From: Rhodohalobacter mucosus
Lineage (GTDB): Bacteria; Bacteroidota; Rhodothermia; Balneolales; Balneolaceae
Assembly: GCF_003150675.1 (NCBI RefSeq)
Contig: NZ_QGGB01000001.1
Location: forward strand, 124,001 to 188,000
DNA length: 64,000 nt
Direction of reading: 5' to 3'
A program made the translations under genes and the position numbers. The notes beneath the pieces were generated by a model. It saw nothing but the letters and a program-made list of their open reading frames with translations. It did not search any database and had not been told where the DNA came from. The number at the start of each line of letters is the position of its first letter. Within the stretch, counting starts at the first letter, position 1. Shown here in pieces: positions 18,964 through 27,704 of this stretch.

Positions 18964-19413
18964 TTATGTTGGTGGTTGTGTATAAAACATGCTGGCGATA
19001 TTCAGCGGTCCTGAAAAACCTAAAATAAATCCCAGTAAAAATCTTGATTCATTTGTATTGGTCCACCAGCCGGATAAATTCCCCAAATAGTCAATTATTT
19101 GAATAACTACGGCTATGATCAACAATCTAAACAGCCATTTGCTGTTCCGCATATCCGAAGACAGCAAAGTAATTGTAATCCACCCGCCCAAAAGACCCGT
19201 AAATATTCCAAAACATCTTGAATTTACAGCCATGGGCATTTCATTCAAAAAAAAGGTGCGTTCCGGTATCTGGTGGCAGATTCCGTAAAAAAGCCTTTCA
19301 GTCCAGTGGAATCCGATACTGCTGTCACCACCCCACATTCCTTTTCCCAATGCAGCCAGCACAAGCGCAATCAGGGATACAAGTAATCCAACATAGAGTC
19401 CCTTATTGATCAT
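18964..19413 (-). CDS. DUF2085 membrane protein
   Basis: 149 residues, four hydrophobic segments. It carries the family signature ICHQIPERTFFLNEMPMAVNSRCFGIFTG near residue 45-72, with the conserved C-H-Q and R-C-x-G-I elements of DUF2085. It is the first gene of a minus-strand operon running through DUF4199, the CPBP protease and DUF2007 to cdsA. A strong palindrome lies about 40 bp upstream of the start. Function unknown. Confidence 0.85.
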   Translation of the reverse strand: MINKGLYVGLLVSLIALVLAALGKGMWGGDSSIGFHWTERLFYGICHQIPERTFFLNEMPMAVNSRCFGIFTGLLGGWITITLLSSDMRNSKWLFRLLIIAVVIQIIDYLGNLSGWWTNTNESRFLLGFILGFSGPLNIASMFYTQPPT

Positions 19414-19450
19414 TGCTGAGGCAGTAAGTCTTTCTTTCAGGTTTCTACCT

Positions 19451-19472
19451 GTTCAAAACGTGCGTTTTGAAC
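19451..19472. promoter_or_regulatory. 22 bp near-perfect palindrome before the DUF2085-cdsA operon
   Basis: GTTCAAAACG and CGTTTTGAAC are exact complements separated only by TG. There is no T-run after it on either strand, so it is more like a dimeric repressor site than a terminator. It lies 38 bp upstream of the DUF2085 start (19413), in the 195 bp gap after accA. Confidence 0.5.
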
Positions 19473-19608
19473 AATTTCCCTCTCCGGACAACTGAATGTC
19501 CTGTTTTATTACGAATATGCACATCAGAGGTTACAGACGCCCGGGCTGTTTGAACCCATTCAGCCATTTCTCAGATTCTGCGGGCGGGGTTTTCTTCAAC
19601 GGATGGAT

Positions 19609-20571
19609 TCAGGATGTTTTGCCTGCCGTTTCCCAAACACCCATAGATGAATATTTATCAATTCTGTGATCAACCAATTTATCAGGTTTCATCTTTGCAA
19701 GCTTTTTAAGGCTTTTCAGAATTTGTTTCTTGACAGCATCTGCAGATGCCCTGTGATCGCGATGAGCACCGCCCAGCGGTTCCGGAATGATGCCGTCTAT
19801 AATCTTGAGCTCCAGCAGATCTTTTGCCGTCAGCTTCAGTGCCGAGGCAGCCTGCTCTTTATACTCCCACGTTTTCCACAAAATAGAGGAGCATGATTCG
19901 GGCGCGATCACCGAATACCATGTATTTTCCATCATATACACATCATTACCCATGCCTATTCCGATAGCGCCGCCACTGGCCCCTTCGCCGATAACAACGG
20001 TTATGATCGGCACTTCAAGTACGGCCATTAACTTCAGGTTTCTGGCAATGGCCTCTGCCTGACCGCGCTCTTCCGCTTCCAGACCGGGATAGGCACCGGG
20101 AGTATCAAGCAGCGTTAAAACGGGTAGATTAAATTTTTCAGCCATTTCCATGAGGCGGTGCGCCTTTCGGTACCCCTCAGGATTGGCCATACCAAAATTT
20201 CTGTATTGCCTGCTTTTGGTGTCCCTGCCTTTTTGATGGCCGATAACCATTACAGACTGCCCATCAATTGTAGCCAGTCCGCCGACCATCGCCTTGTCGT
20301 CGGCATGATAGCGGTCTCCGTACAGTTCGATAAAATCATCGCACATCAGTTCGATATAATCGAGCGTGTAAGGGCGCTCCGGATGCCTTGCCAGCTGCAC
20401 GCGCTGCCATCTTGTGAGGTTTGAGAAGATGGATTCACGAAGCTGATCCGCCTTTTTTCGCAGCCTTTCTATTTCCGGCTTTAAAACGTCATCACCTACG
20501 GAGAGCTCGTTAAGTTCATCAATTTTTTTCTCCAGGTCGGCAATCGGCTGTTCAAAATCGAGGTATTGCAT
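19609..20571 (-). CDS. accA: Acetyl-CoA carboxylase carboxyltransferase subunit alpha
   Basis: 320 residues, usual length. It begins [21 protein letters not shown] and contains the carboxyltransferase core: [42 protein letters not shown] and [15 protein letters not shown]. With AccD it transfers carboxyl from biotin to acetyl-CoA to give malonyl-CoA for fatty acid synthesis. accD is not in the window. It lies 69 bp downstream of gldC on the same strand and may be co-transcribed with rluD and gldC. Confidence 0.98.
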   Translation of the reverse strand: MQYLDFEQPIADLEKKIDELNELSVGDDVLKPEIERLRKKADQLRESIFSNLTRWQRVQLARHPERPYTLDYIELMCDDFIELYGDRYHADDKAMVGGLATIDGQSVMVIGHQKGRDTKSRQYRNFGMANPEGYRKAHRLMEMAEKFNLPVLTLLDTPGAYPGLEAEERGQAEAIARNLKLMAVLEVPIITVVIGEGASGGAIGIGMGNDVYMMENTWYSVIAPESCSSILWKTWEYKEQAASALKLTAKDLLELKIIDGIIPEPLGGAHRDHRASADAVKKQILKSLKKLAKMKPDKLVDHRIDKYSSMGVWETAGKTS

Positions 20572-20640
20572 ATGAAGTTCTTGGTTTCCGTTGATTTTTT
20601 AATATAACAACATTCTTCGGTGCTCTGCAGATGATTTCTG

Positions 20641-20976
20641 CTATTCGGAGATTTCCATCCGCTCCGCAAAATAATCGCAAAAATCACGCATGTCGCCGCT
20701 GATCCGGGGGTCGTTGATCGATTTTTCCAGGGTATCGGCCATGGTTACCAGTGTTTGATGGAAAAAAATCTTCATCTCATCCACCGTCATTTTCTTTGTC
20801 CACAGGTCGAGTCGCAGGGTGTCTTTGCGTTCATGGTCCCACAAAGAGAGCAGCATTGCCCTGCAGGTGGCTTCATCATACCCTTCCAGGTCGGTAGCAG
20901 ACCAGACAATGTTTTCGGGCACATTATTTTCGTCCAGCTCTACTTCAATATTTATTTTCTTGTTCTGATTAGTCAT
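20641..20976 (-). CDS. gldC: Gliding motility protein GldC homologue
   Basis: 111 residues from the ATG at 20974-20976 (MTNQNKKINIEVELDENNVPENIVW). The open frame extends upstream into rluD, but homology to GldC begins at this Met. Key conserved pieces are DENNVPE-I-W-ATD, CRAMLLSLWDHERKDTLRLDLWT, MTVDEMKIFFHQTLVTMADT and MRDFCDYFAERMEI. GldC is a small cytosolic protein linked to gliding and type IX secretion in Flavobacteria, but homologues also occur in non-gliding relatives. It overlaps the rluD stop by 8 bp, indicating coupled translation. Confidence 0.9.
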   Translation of the reverse strand: MTNQNKKINIEVELDENNVPENIVWSATDLEGYDEATCRAMLLSLWDHERKDTLRLDLWTKKMTVDEMKIFFHQTLVTMADTLEKSINDPRISGDMRDFCDYFAERMEISE

Positions 20977-21991
20977 ACGTATGTGTTGGTTTGCAATTGG
21001 TTCGAAGCGCGTCAAGTACTTCCTGAAAGTCGGCTGGCAATGTGGAGTCAAACGTCACCTTTTCGCCGGTACCGGGGTGCACAAAGCCCAGCGTCTTGGC
21101 ATGCAGTGCCTGCCGGTTCAGCAAAGAGAATAAATTTTTAAACATTGATTTTCTGGAACCTGTGCCGGGACCGTACCGGATGGAATTTCCGCCATAGGTG
21201 GGATCACCAAATACATAATAGCCTTCGTGCTGCATATGAACCCTGATCTGGTGAGTTCGTCCCGTTTCCAGGCTGATCTCCACCAGGGCCAGATGATCGA
21301 ACTGCTCAAGTTTTTTAAAATGAGTTACGGCTTTCTTGCCGCGGCCCTCTTCCACCACCGTCATTATTTTCCGGTCCCTTGGAGAGCGGCCGATATTACC
21401 CGTAATGGTTCCTTCTTCCGGCGGGTTTCCCCAAACGATTGCCCAATAGGTACGGTCGACGGTTTTATTTGAAAATTGGCTCGCCAGCTTTTGATGGGTC
21501 TCCTCATCCTTTGCAACTACAAGAAGTCCGCTTGTATCCTTATCGAGCCGATGGACGATGCCGGGCCTGAGGGTTTTCTGATCTGCTTTCGACAGGTTTT
21601 TTCCGGTATGATAAAGCAAGCCGTTCACCAGGGTTCCGGTCCAGTTTCCGTAAGCCGGATGGACCACCATGTCCGCATCTTTATTCACGATCAGCAAATA
21701 ATCGTCTTCATAAACAATATCCAGAGGCACAGGCTCCGGCTGTGCTTTGGGAGGCGGCGGTTTTGGAAGACTGATTTCAATTGTATCACCCGGCTGCATG
21801 ATATACGATGACTTTTCATGCTTACCGTTTACAAGTACATATCCGTCCTTAATTGCTTTTTGAACCTTGTTTCGTGTTGCATTTTGAACGAAGGATGTGA
21901 TGTATTTATCCAGTCGCACATCACTGTGCTGACCGTCGGGCACTTCAAGTAAATATTCTGTTTTATTCTGATTTTCTTTTTCTACCAGCAT
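20969..21991 (-). CDS. RluD-family 23S rRNA pseudouridine synthase
   Basis: 340 residues. An N-terminal S4 RNA-binding domain (RLDKYITSFVQNATRNKVQKAIKDGYVLVNG) is followed by the RluA/RluD catalytic domain with the motif GIVHRLDKDTSGLLVVAK, where the Asp is the catalytic nucleophile. The C-terminal part contains GRTHQIRVHMQHEGYYVFGDPTYGG. It isomerises uridines in large-subunit rRNA (RluD acts on helix 69). The stop overlaps the gldC start by 8 bp. RluD is the most likely specificity, but RluA/RluC-type sites cannot be excluded. Confidence 0.94.
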   Translation of the reverse strand: MLVEKENQNKTEYLLEVPDGQHSDVRLDKYITSFVQNATRNKVQKAIKDGYVLVNGKHEKSSYIMQPGDTIEISLPKPPPPKAQPEPVPLDIVYEDDYLLIVNKDADMVVHPAYGNWTGTLVNGLLYHTGKNLSKADQKTLRPGIVHRLDKDTSGLLVVAKDEETHQKLASQFSNKTVDRTYWAIVWGNPPEEGTITGNIGRSPRDRKIMTVVEEGRGKKAVTHFKKLEQFDHLALVEISLETGRTHQIRVHMQHEGYYVFGDPTYGGNSIRYGPGTGSRKSMFKNLFSLLNRQALHAKTLGFVHPGTGEKVTFDSTLPADFQEVLDALRTNCKPTHTYD

Positions 21992-22197
21992 AGACGCTTA
22001 TGATACAAAATATCTCAGTTTCATTCGTTTCGAGGGCTCAATTCAAAAAAATGAAAAAATTCTGTAAGGGATCGCTCTTTTTCGGTTCATACATATAAAG
22101 GAGAACACGAATTTAACTTTCAAGACAGGTTTACACTTAAAGCCAGAGTGAGAAAACAAGGAATCAAGGGGATACATGAAGATATCAAGGGATGAGC

Positions 22198-22240
22198 AAG
22201 CCGCGGGCAATCATTGTATTGTTCGCGGTTTTCTATTTTG
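22198..22240 (+). terminator. Hairpin beyond the DegP-like gene, T-rich on the plus strand
   Basis: CCGCG..CAAT pairs with ATTG..CGCGG between about 22200 and 22230, followed on the plus strand by TTTTCTATTTT. It lies at the 3' end of the minus-strand protease gene (stop at 22233). Because the T-tract points the other way, it would protect that gene from plus-strand readthrough or act as a 3' stabilising hairpin. Weak evidence. Confidence 0.35.
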
Positions 22241-23486
22241 ACGCCGATACCTTCTGGCGAAGACTGATATCCGTTTCAAAGAGTTCATACTCCCGTATTA
22301 GCTCAACCCGCATGGTATCTCCCACCTCAAAATCCCTGAGAAGAGCCCAAGCGTGCATTTCACTGACTACTCTCTCTTCCCCAATCTTGACAATTACATC
22401 ACCCGGCATGATACCGCTATCAAATGCGGGCCCTCCCCTGTTCACGCCTGTAACCAGGAGTCCATGTACATAGGGAAGACGGTACCTGTAAATGAGCTGT
22501 TCGGTCATGGACGTAAATTCCATACCCGGATCATAATCAAGCATCACCACACCGGTTGTCAGCAGCTGGTTGATAATGCGCTCTATCCGGTTGCTTGGTA
22601 TGGCAAAGCTGAGCCCAACAAACCCTGCGCTTGTCCCACCCGTATAGATAAATGTGTTCATGCCGATAATATCTCCGCTGCTGTTCAGCAGAGGGCCGCC
22701 TGAGTTGCCCCTGTTGATCGCCGCATCGGTCTGGATCATGTCGATATACACCCTGGGGTTGTTGGGATCGGGCCTGAAATCCCTGTTTGTAGCGCTGATT
22801 ACCCCAACGGTTACTGTTGGATTTCCGTCATCGAACAGCCCGAACGGATTGCCGAGCGCAATGGCCCATTCACCAACAATCACTTCATCCGAATCGGCAA
22901 ACTCCGTATAGGGCATCGGTTCTTCCGTCTCAATGCGGATCAGGGCGATATCCGTAAGCTCATCTACCCCGATAAGCTCTGCAGGATACGTTTTACCGTC
23001 TATGGTCGAAACCATGATTTCAGAAGGGTTTGTACCAACCACATGCTGGTTGGTTACGATCAGTCCGTCTTCGCTGATCAGGAAACCGGACCCCATGCTT
23101 GAGTTCTCGCGCGGCATCTGGCCCCCAAAAAAGTAGCGGAAAAATTCATCCTGCGGATTCAGCTGCCGCACAGGCTCGGTAGCCATAATACTGACAACGG
23201 ATGCGCTCGCGCTTTCAACAGCATTGGTGATGGCGTTACGGCGGCTGTTCTCAATCGAATTGCTAAACTCCCTGGATTCCACTTCCGGATCCGAAGAGAT
23301 CCCGTTGTCCGACTGATCGATGTTTACTGCAGAGAACGGGAGGTTTCCGGATGCATCTTCCGTCCCGCTTTCAGCTGTACCGCTCCCGGTTTCTTCTGCT
23401 CCGCAGCCATAGAGCAATAGCGGTATCAAAAGAATGGTCCCAATAAGGACTCTTTGAAAATGTTCAGGATTCAGCAGGTGTTTCAC
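22233..23486 (-). CDS. DegP/HtrA-like trypsin-type lipoprotein protease with PDZ domain
   Basis: 417 residues with a GTG start. Lipobox LLLYGC near residue 28 suggests membrane anchoring. The S1C triad is intact: TNQHVV (His), DIALIRI (Asp) and RGNSGGPLLN (Ser, nucleophile). One PDZ domain ends the protein (VHGLLVTGVNRGGPAFDSGIMPGDVIVKIG). It degrades or handles misfolded envelope proteins. The coding region overlaps nrnA's 3' end by 23 bp, so the two are co-transcribed and translationally linked. The lipid anchor is less usual than the soluble periplasmic form. Confidence 0.95.
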   Translation of the reverse strand: MKHLLNPEHFQRVLIGTILLIPLLLYGCGAEETGSGTAESGTEDASGNLPFSAVNIDQSDNGISSDPEVESREFSNSIENSRRNAITNAVESASASVVSIMATEPVRQLNPQDEFFRYFFGGQMPRENSSMGSGFLISEDGLIVTNQHVVGTNPSEIMVSTIDGKTYPAELIGVDELTDIALIRIETEEPMPYTEFADSDEVIVGEWAIALGNPFGLFDDGNPTVTVGVISATNRDFRPDPNNPRVYIDMIQTDAAINRGNSGGPLLNSSGDIIGMNTFIYTGGTSAGFVGLSFAIPSNRIERIINQLLTTGVVMLDYDPGMEFTSMTEQLIYRYRLPYVHGLLVTGVNRGGPAFDSGIMPGDVIVKIGEERVVSEMHAWALLRDFEVGDTMRVELIREYELFETDISLRQKVSASK

Positions 23487-24456
23487 TTTTTTCTATCAGT
23501 TTTTTACCGAATTCAATGGTATCGCGGATTGCTTTCTGCAATGGACCTTCATGCCAGGCTCCCGCAGCTTTTTTGTGGCCGCCTCCGCCGAGTTTGCGCG
23601 CCCATACATTTACGTCGACCGCGCTTCTGGAGCGCAAACTCATTTTGATACCCTCATCCTTAAGGTCTTTGAACAGGATGGCAACCTTGACACCGGTAAT
23701 ACTGAGCGGATAACTCACAAAACCGTCCGTGTCTACGTTGGATGTTCCTGTTTCATGAAGCATTTGCTGAGTAACGTGCATCACTGCCACTTGATTATCC
23801 AGAAACATTTCAATGGTACCCAATGCCCGGCTCAACAGCTTATACTGGTTGATTGTGCGGTTGGAGTAAATTTTTTCAATAACCTCATTGGGTTTAAAGT
23901 CCCCTCTTCGAAGCAGGTCAGCCACTATTTCGACTGTCTCCGGGGTCACACTGTCAAAGTGAAGAGAACCTGTATCGGTAATAATTCCGGTATAGAGAGC
24001 TTTGGCCGTAACTTCATCAATTAAACCGATTCCTGATTCCTCATAGAGCCGGTAGATCAGTTCACATGTTGAGGATGCTTCCGGTACCGAAACCGCCTCA
24101 ATGAAAACATCCTCCGGATCCGGATGGTGATCGATCATAAACATTGGCAGGGCCAGTGAATTATTAAGGTTGCCGATAACACCGAACCTGGAGGGCATAT
24201 TCCCGTCAACCATGATCAGTGCATCCAAACTTCTCACTTTCTCCTCATCCGGTTTTTCAATCGGATAGAATTCAGCCAGCCAGGTCATGTTCGGGGGTAC
24301 GTCATCGTCATTAAACGCATGTGCAGTCCACCCGTTGGCCTCCAGCCAGCGACAAAGCGCCACCTGCGATCCGATACAGTCTCCATCGGGCCTTACATGA
24401 GAAAAAACCCCAATTGATTTGTAATTTTGGAGCGAGTTAATGAATTCTTTAAACAT
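23464..24456 (-). CDS. DHH-family oligoribonuclease/pAp phosphatase (NrnA-like)
   Basis: 330 residues. Typical NrnA layout: N-terminal DHH domain with HVRPDGDCIGSQ, VDGNMPSR and the eponymous DHHPDPE, then DHHA1 domain with RSRSAVDVNVWARKLGGGGHKKAAGA at the end. It degrades nanoRNA and/or pAp in the cytosol using Mn. First gene of a pair with the DegP-like protease on the minus strand; the divergent neighbour is thiamine pyrophosphokinase with 133 bp between. Confidence 0.95.
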   Translation of the reverse strand: MFKEFINSLQNYKSIGVFSHVRPDGDCIGSQVALCRWLEANGWTAHAFNDDDVPPNMTWLAEFYPIEKPDEEKVRSLDALIMVDGNMPSRFGVIGNLNNSLALPMFMIDHHPDPEDVFIEAVSVPEASSTCELIYRLYEESGIGLIDEVTAKALYTGIITDTGSLHFDSVTPETVEIVADLLRRGDFKPNEVIEKIYSNRTINQYKLLSRALGTIEMFLDNQVAVMHVTQQMLHETGTSNVDTDGFVSYPLSITGVKVAILFKDLKDEGIKMSLRSRSAVDVNVWARKLGGGGHKKAAGAWHEGPLQKAIRDTIEFGKKLIEKSETPAES

Positions 24457-24589
24457 ATATTCTGTATGATTCTGACGTATACCTAACGATACGATGAATT
24501 GTTGAAGATGACCGTTTTGTTATCGCTTCGCAAGAAAAATAAAAGGTAAGAAATCAACCTGTGACGAACCCGCTTAATCCTGTTCTATT

Positions 24590-25219
24590 ATGAATGCCGT
24601 GATTCTATGCGACGGTACGCCGCCCGCTGCTGATGTACTGAACCGCTTCCTCGACAATGCCTTTCTCTTTATTGCAGCTGATGGCGGAGCTCTCACCGCA
24701 CGTTCCATGGGGCTTCATCCGGATGTCATTATTGGTGATTTTGACAGTTTCATACCCAACGGGGATGAGCCGGGCGAAATCATCACAGATCCTGATCAGG
24801 AAACCAACGATCTTGAAAAAGCCCTCGCCTATGCAATTGGTAAAGGTGCGGTTTCCGCCACCGTATTTGGCGCCACCGGCAAAAGGCTCGACCACACGCT
24901 GAAAAACCTTTCCGTACTGAAGCAATTCGACCACAAATTTGAGAGCCTCACCTTCAGAGACCGCTATGCCGATATTTTCCTGGTCCATTCACCCTATCAG
25001 GCCGAGCTGCCCATTCATACATCCGTATCGCTCTTTCCGCTCTCGGGCAGGGTTACCGGTATTACCACCCGGGGGTTCAGATACCCTCTCAACAATGAAG
25101 ATCTTGAGAACGGCATACGTGATGGCACGTCAAATGAAACCATCAAAAACAGAGTCGAAATTGAATTCGAAAAGGGAGACCTTCTGATGTTCATCAATCA
25201 TAAAACCGAAGAAGCGTGA
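24590..25219 (+). CDS. Thiamine pyrophosphokinase
   Basis: 209 residues, full TPK length. Catalytic N-domain motifs are GDFDSF (metal-binding Asp residues), DQETNDLEKAL and GATGKRLDHTLKNL; the C-terminal thiamine-binding beta domain contains SLFPLSGRVTGITTRGFRYPL. It converts thiamine and ATP to thiamine diphosphate. The stop overlaps the GTG start of the SSS transporter by 4 bp. No THI-box riboswitch is recognisable in the 133 bp leader. Confidence 0.95.
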   Translation: MNAVILCDGTPPAADVLNRFLDNAFLFIAADGGALTARSMGLHPDVIIGDFDSFIPNGDEPGEIITDPDQETNDLEKALAYAIGKGAVSATVFGATGKRLDHTLKNLSVLKQFDHKFESLTFRDRYADIFLVHSPYQAELPIHTSVSLFPLSGRVTGITTRGFRYPLNNEDLENGIRDGTSNETIKNRVEIEFEKGDLLMFINHKTEEA

Positions 25220-26607
25220 CGGCTGAATTTTCCACATTAGACTGGCTTATTGTTTCCGCCTATTTTCTGTTTCTGATCTGGCTGAGCTGGAAAAAAGGGT
25301 GGCAGTCCGACACAGAGGAAGACTTTCTTCTGAGTGGCAGAAAGGTTACCCTCCCGGCATTCGTGGCAACGCTTGTTTCGACGTGGTACGGCGGTATATT
25401 GGGCGTTGGGGAGTGGAGCTATCAATTCGGAATCTCTCAATGGCTCATATTGGGAGCCCCGTTTTACCTTTTTTCTGCACTTTTTGCTGTATTTCTGGCC
25501 GGTAAGATCCGGCTCAACAAAGCCCTCACCATACCCGAGGCAATCAGCAACCGTTACAGCAAACGGGCCGGTAGGCTCAGTGCCCTTCCCATATTCATCC
25601 TTGTGAGTCCGGCACCCTATATTCTCATGCTCGGGCTGCTTTTCCAGTTTCTGGCAGGGGGTGACGCTCCCTTTCTCTTTTATGCCTCACTGGTGGCGCT
25701 GTTTTCTGTGCTTTACATTACCGTTGGGGGATTTGGTGCCGTTATTCGTACCGATATGCTCCAGGTTATCCTGATGTTTGCCGGGTTTCTTGTCCTCCTT
25801 TTTTTCGCAGCAGGCGAATTTGGCGGGATTGGCCGCGTTTGGAGCGGTGTGTCGGATATTCACCGGGATCTTACCGGGGGCAACACCATTCAATATATCA
25901 TTGTCTGGTTTTTCATCGCACTATGGACATTTGTGGATCCCAGTTTTCATCAGCGCGCTGCGGCTGCAGAATCTCCCGAAACGGCCAAAAAGGGAATCTT
26001 TGTATCGATAGCCTTCTGGATCGCTTTTGATTTTTTGACGGCTTTTTCCGGGCTCTATGCATTTGCCATCCTGGGACCCGGACTTGATCAGCCGGTCATG
26101 GCCTATCCGCTTCTGGCCGATCAGATTTTACCCCTCGGGTTCAAAGGGCTCTTTTTTATCTCTTTGCTCGCCACCATTATGTCGACGCTCGACAGCTACC
26201 TCTTTATTTCAGGTCAGACTCTCGGACGCGACTATCTGGCCGCCTATTTTCCCCGTACCCGGCCCACGCTGCTGACCCGAATCAGTATCCTGATTTCGGC
26301 CCTGCTGGGTATTCTGCTCATTATTATCTATCCGAGCGTAATCGATCTGTGGTATGTGATCGGTTCCGTCTTTATTCCGGGGCTCCTCATACCCGTTCTT
26401 GGGATATACCTGAAACCGTTTGCCATCCGGCCCGGATTTGTTTTTCTCTCCATCATCGGATGTACCGCCGTCTCTCTTTTCTGGCTTGTGCTGGGCACCC
26501 TCTATCCTTCAGAGGCGGGAGGTTACGCATATCTGGGAATGGAACCCTTCTATCCGGGACTTTTTACCGCTGTTCTGCTCTGGCTGTTCGGACGTGAATC
26601 AGCCTGA
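25216..26607 (+). CDS. SSS-family sodium:solute symporter, possible thiamine-related transporter
   Basis: 463 residues with about 13 membrane helices, LeuT-fold SSS family (DFLLSGRKVTLPAFVATLVSTWYGG near residue 35; RTDMLQVILMFAGF near 180; SLLATIMSTLDSYLFISGQTLGRD near 330). The GTG start overlaps the thiamine pyrophosphokinase stop (GTGA). Because TPK salvages imported thiamine, this strict coupling suggests import of thiamine or a precursor. That substrate is inference from context; the SSS family takes up sugars, amino acids, vitamins and many others. Confidence 0.88.
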   Translation: MTAEFSTLDWLIVSAYFLFLIWLSWKKGWQSDTEEDFLLSGRKVTLPAFVATLVSTWYGGILGVGEWSYQFGISQWLILGAPFYLFSALFAVFLAGKIRLNKALTIPEAISNRYSKRAGRLSALPIFILVSPAPYILMLGLLFQFLAGGDAPFLFYASLVALFSVLYITVGGFGAVIRTDMLQVILMFAGFLVLLFFAAGEFGGIGRVWSGVSDIHRDLTGGNTIQYIIVWFFIALWTFVDPSFHQRAAAAESPETAKKGIFVSIAFWIAFDFLTAFSGLYAFAILGPGLDQPVMAYPLLADQILPLGFKGLFFISLLATIMSTLDSYLFISGQTLGRDYLAAYFPRTRPTLLTRISILISALLGILLIIIYPSVIDLWYVIGSVFIPGLLIPVLGIYLKPFAIRPGFVFLSIIGCTAVSLFWLVLGTLYPSEAGGYAYLGMEPFYPGLFTAVLLWLFGRESA

Positions 26608-26865
26608 CACAATGAATGAGCCATTATATACAGAATCAGCTGCACATCATTTCAGGAATGCACAGATGGCGGAAATACCTTCATCATTCGAAAGACGAGA
26701 TGCAAGTCGAACGGGTTCATCTTCAACCCGATGCAGGTAAAGGTTTAACTCATGGGAGGTGCCGGCTGTATATTCGATGCACGGCGAACTTCAGACGGCA
26801 AGTACCGGCCCACTCTGAATGAAATGAGACGGGTGTGCCAACACTCCTATAACGGTGCGGAGGTG
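26608..26865. other. Non-coding gap with a 16S-like motif and hairpin
   Basis: No credible gene lies in these 258 bp. ATGCAAGTCGAACGGG at 26700-26715 agrees with the conserved sequence before helix 6 of bacterial 16S rRNA. A hairpin follows directly (CGGGTT and AACCCG, about 26712-26730). The rest does not align clearly with 16S rRNA. It may be a decayed fragment or chance. Confidence 0.3.
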
Positions 26866-27273
26866 CTATTTCCAGGCTCCCAATATCAGGCCCATCAGCG
26901 TAAAAACCACCGACCAGTACGCTCCGTTTATAACCATATATTTCCATGATTTCCTTTCATACAGACTGTTTACGGCCAGTGCAAGCGCCACCCAGGTGAA
27001 CCCTGTGAGAAATCCGTAAAAAGCCCCCATCTGCATATCTATTGAAGGATCATTCAGGAACATTGCCAGGCTGTACGCCATAACCAGGATAAAAATGAAC
27101 GCAAGGCCGAATATTTTAGCCATATTGGCATTTTCAATTTCTTCGTTGGTCAGACCGGTTTCCTTCATCCAGGCCTTACCAAACAGTGCCGGAGAATACC
27201 AAAGGCCGCCAATCAGAAATGCTGAAAGTGCTGAAACAATAACAGCCCAAATGTTTACATCTGTACCTTCCAT
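26866..27273 (-). CDS. DUF1761 membrane protein
   Basis: 135 residues with four hydrophobic helices (about 8-27, 55-72, 84-102, 112-131). The pattern VSALSAFLIGGLWYSPALFGKAWMKETGLT near the start, with the conserved W-Y-S-P...F-G-x-x-W, is the DUF1761 hallmark. Function unknown. It is a single gene facing the SSS transporter gene and preceded by a 140 bp gap without other features. Confidence 0.88.
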   Translation of the reverse strand: MEGTDVNIWAVIVSALSAFLIGGLWYSPALFGKAWMKETGLTNEEIENANMAKIFGLAFIFILVMAYSLAMFLNDPSIDMQMGAFYGFLTGFTWVALALAVNSLYERKSWKYMVINGAYWSVVFTLMGLILGAWK

Positions 27274-27413
27274 AACTCACCCCTCTATTTGATTGTAGGA
27301 TTTTATTCTGCCCCTTTAGCCCCATATACGGCTGGCATTTATCACACGGGGATTTTCAAATGAACAAAAAAAAGATGTGCAAAACAAGCTTAAGTACTTG
27401 CGCCTGAATGGGT

Positions 27414-27698
27414 TCAGGTACTCTTAAGTATGTGGCTAAGGTTCAGTTTATGGATAGGAATGAGGTATTTATTTGAAAAAACGTCTTTTTGAATACCCAG
27501 GAGGCCGGTACCCCTGAAATCCACTACACAGTAATTTTCTTCAGCTTTCACAACTTCCCCGATCCCGTAATATTCGGGGGAGGGACCATAATAGACCAGG
27601 TCTCCCAGTTGAATGCTATTTACTGAACGTCTGTGAAACGGGTAAATAACCGGCAAAAGGTCGAGCCTGTATGATAGTCGTCGTTTTTTTGCTTCCAT
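27414..27698 (-). CDS. Small protein of unknown function in the porX-tsaE operon
   Basis: 94 residues, hydrophilic at the ends with a beta-rich middle (IQLGDLVYYGPSPEYYGIGEVVKAEENYCVVDFRG), which looks like a small SH3-like or KOW-like barrel. No family recognised. Its ATG is 6 bp after the tsaE stop and 94 residues remain open with normal codon use, so it is probably real and the last gene of the HhH-porX-tsaE run. Confidence 0.65.
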   Translation of the reverse strand: MEAKKRRLSYRLDLLPVIYPFHRRSVNSIQLGDLVYYGPSPEYYGIGEVVKAEENYCVVDFRGTGLLGIQKDVFSNKYLIPIHKLNLSHILKST

Positions 27699-27704
27699 GG
27701 TGCT

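Noticed and set aside
22176-22244. 22-codon plus-strand frame with GGGGATAC before ATG
   Set aside because: Very short, overlaps the 3' end of the protease gene, no recognisable peptide.
24457-24589. THI-box riboswitch before thiamine pyrophosphokinase
   Set aside because: The conserved CTGAGA and ACCTGATCTGGATAATGCCAG-type elements are not there.
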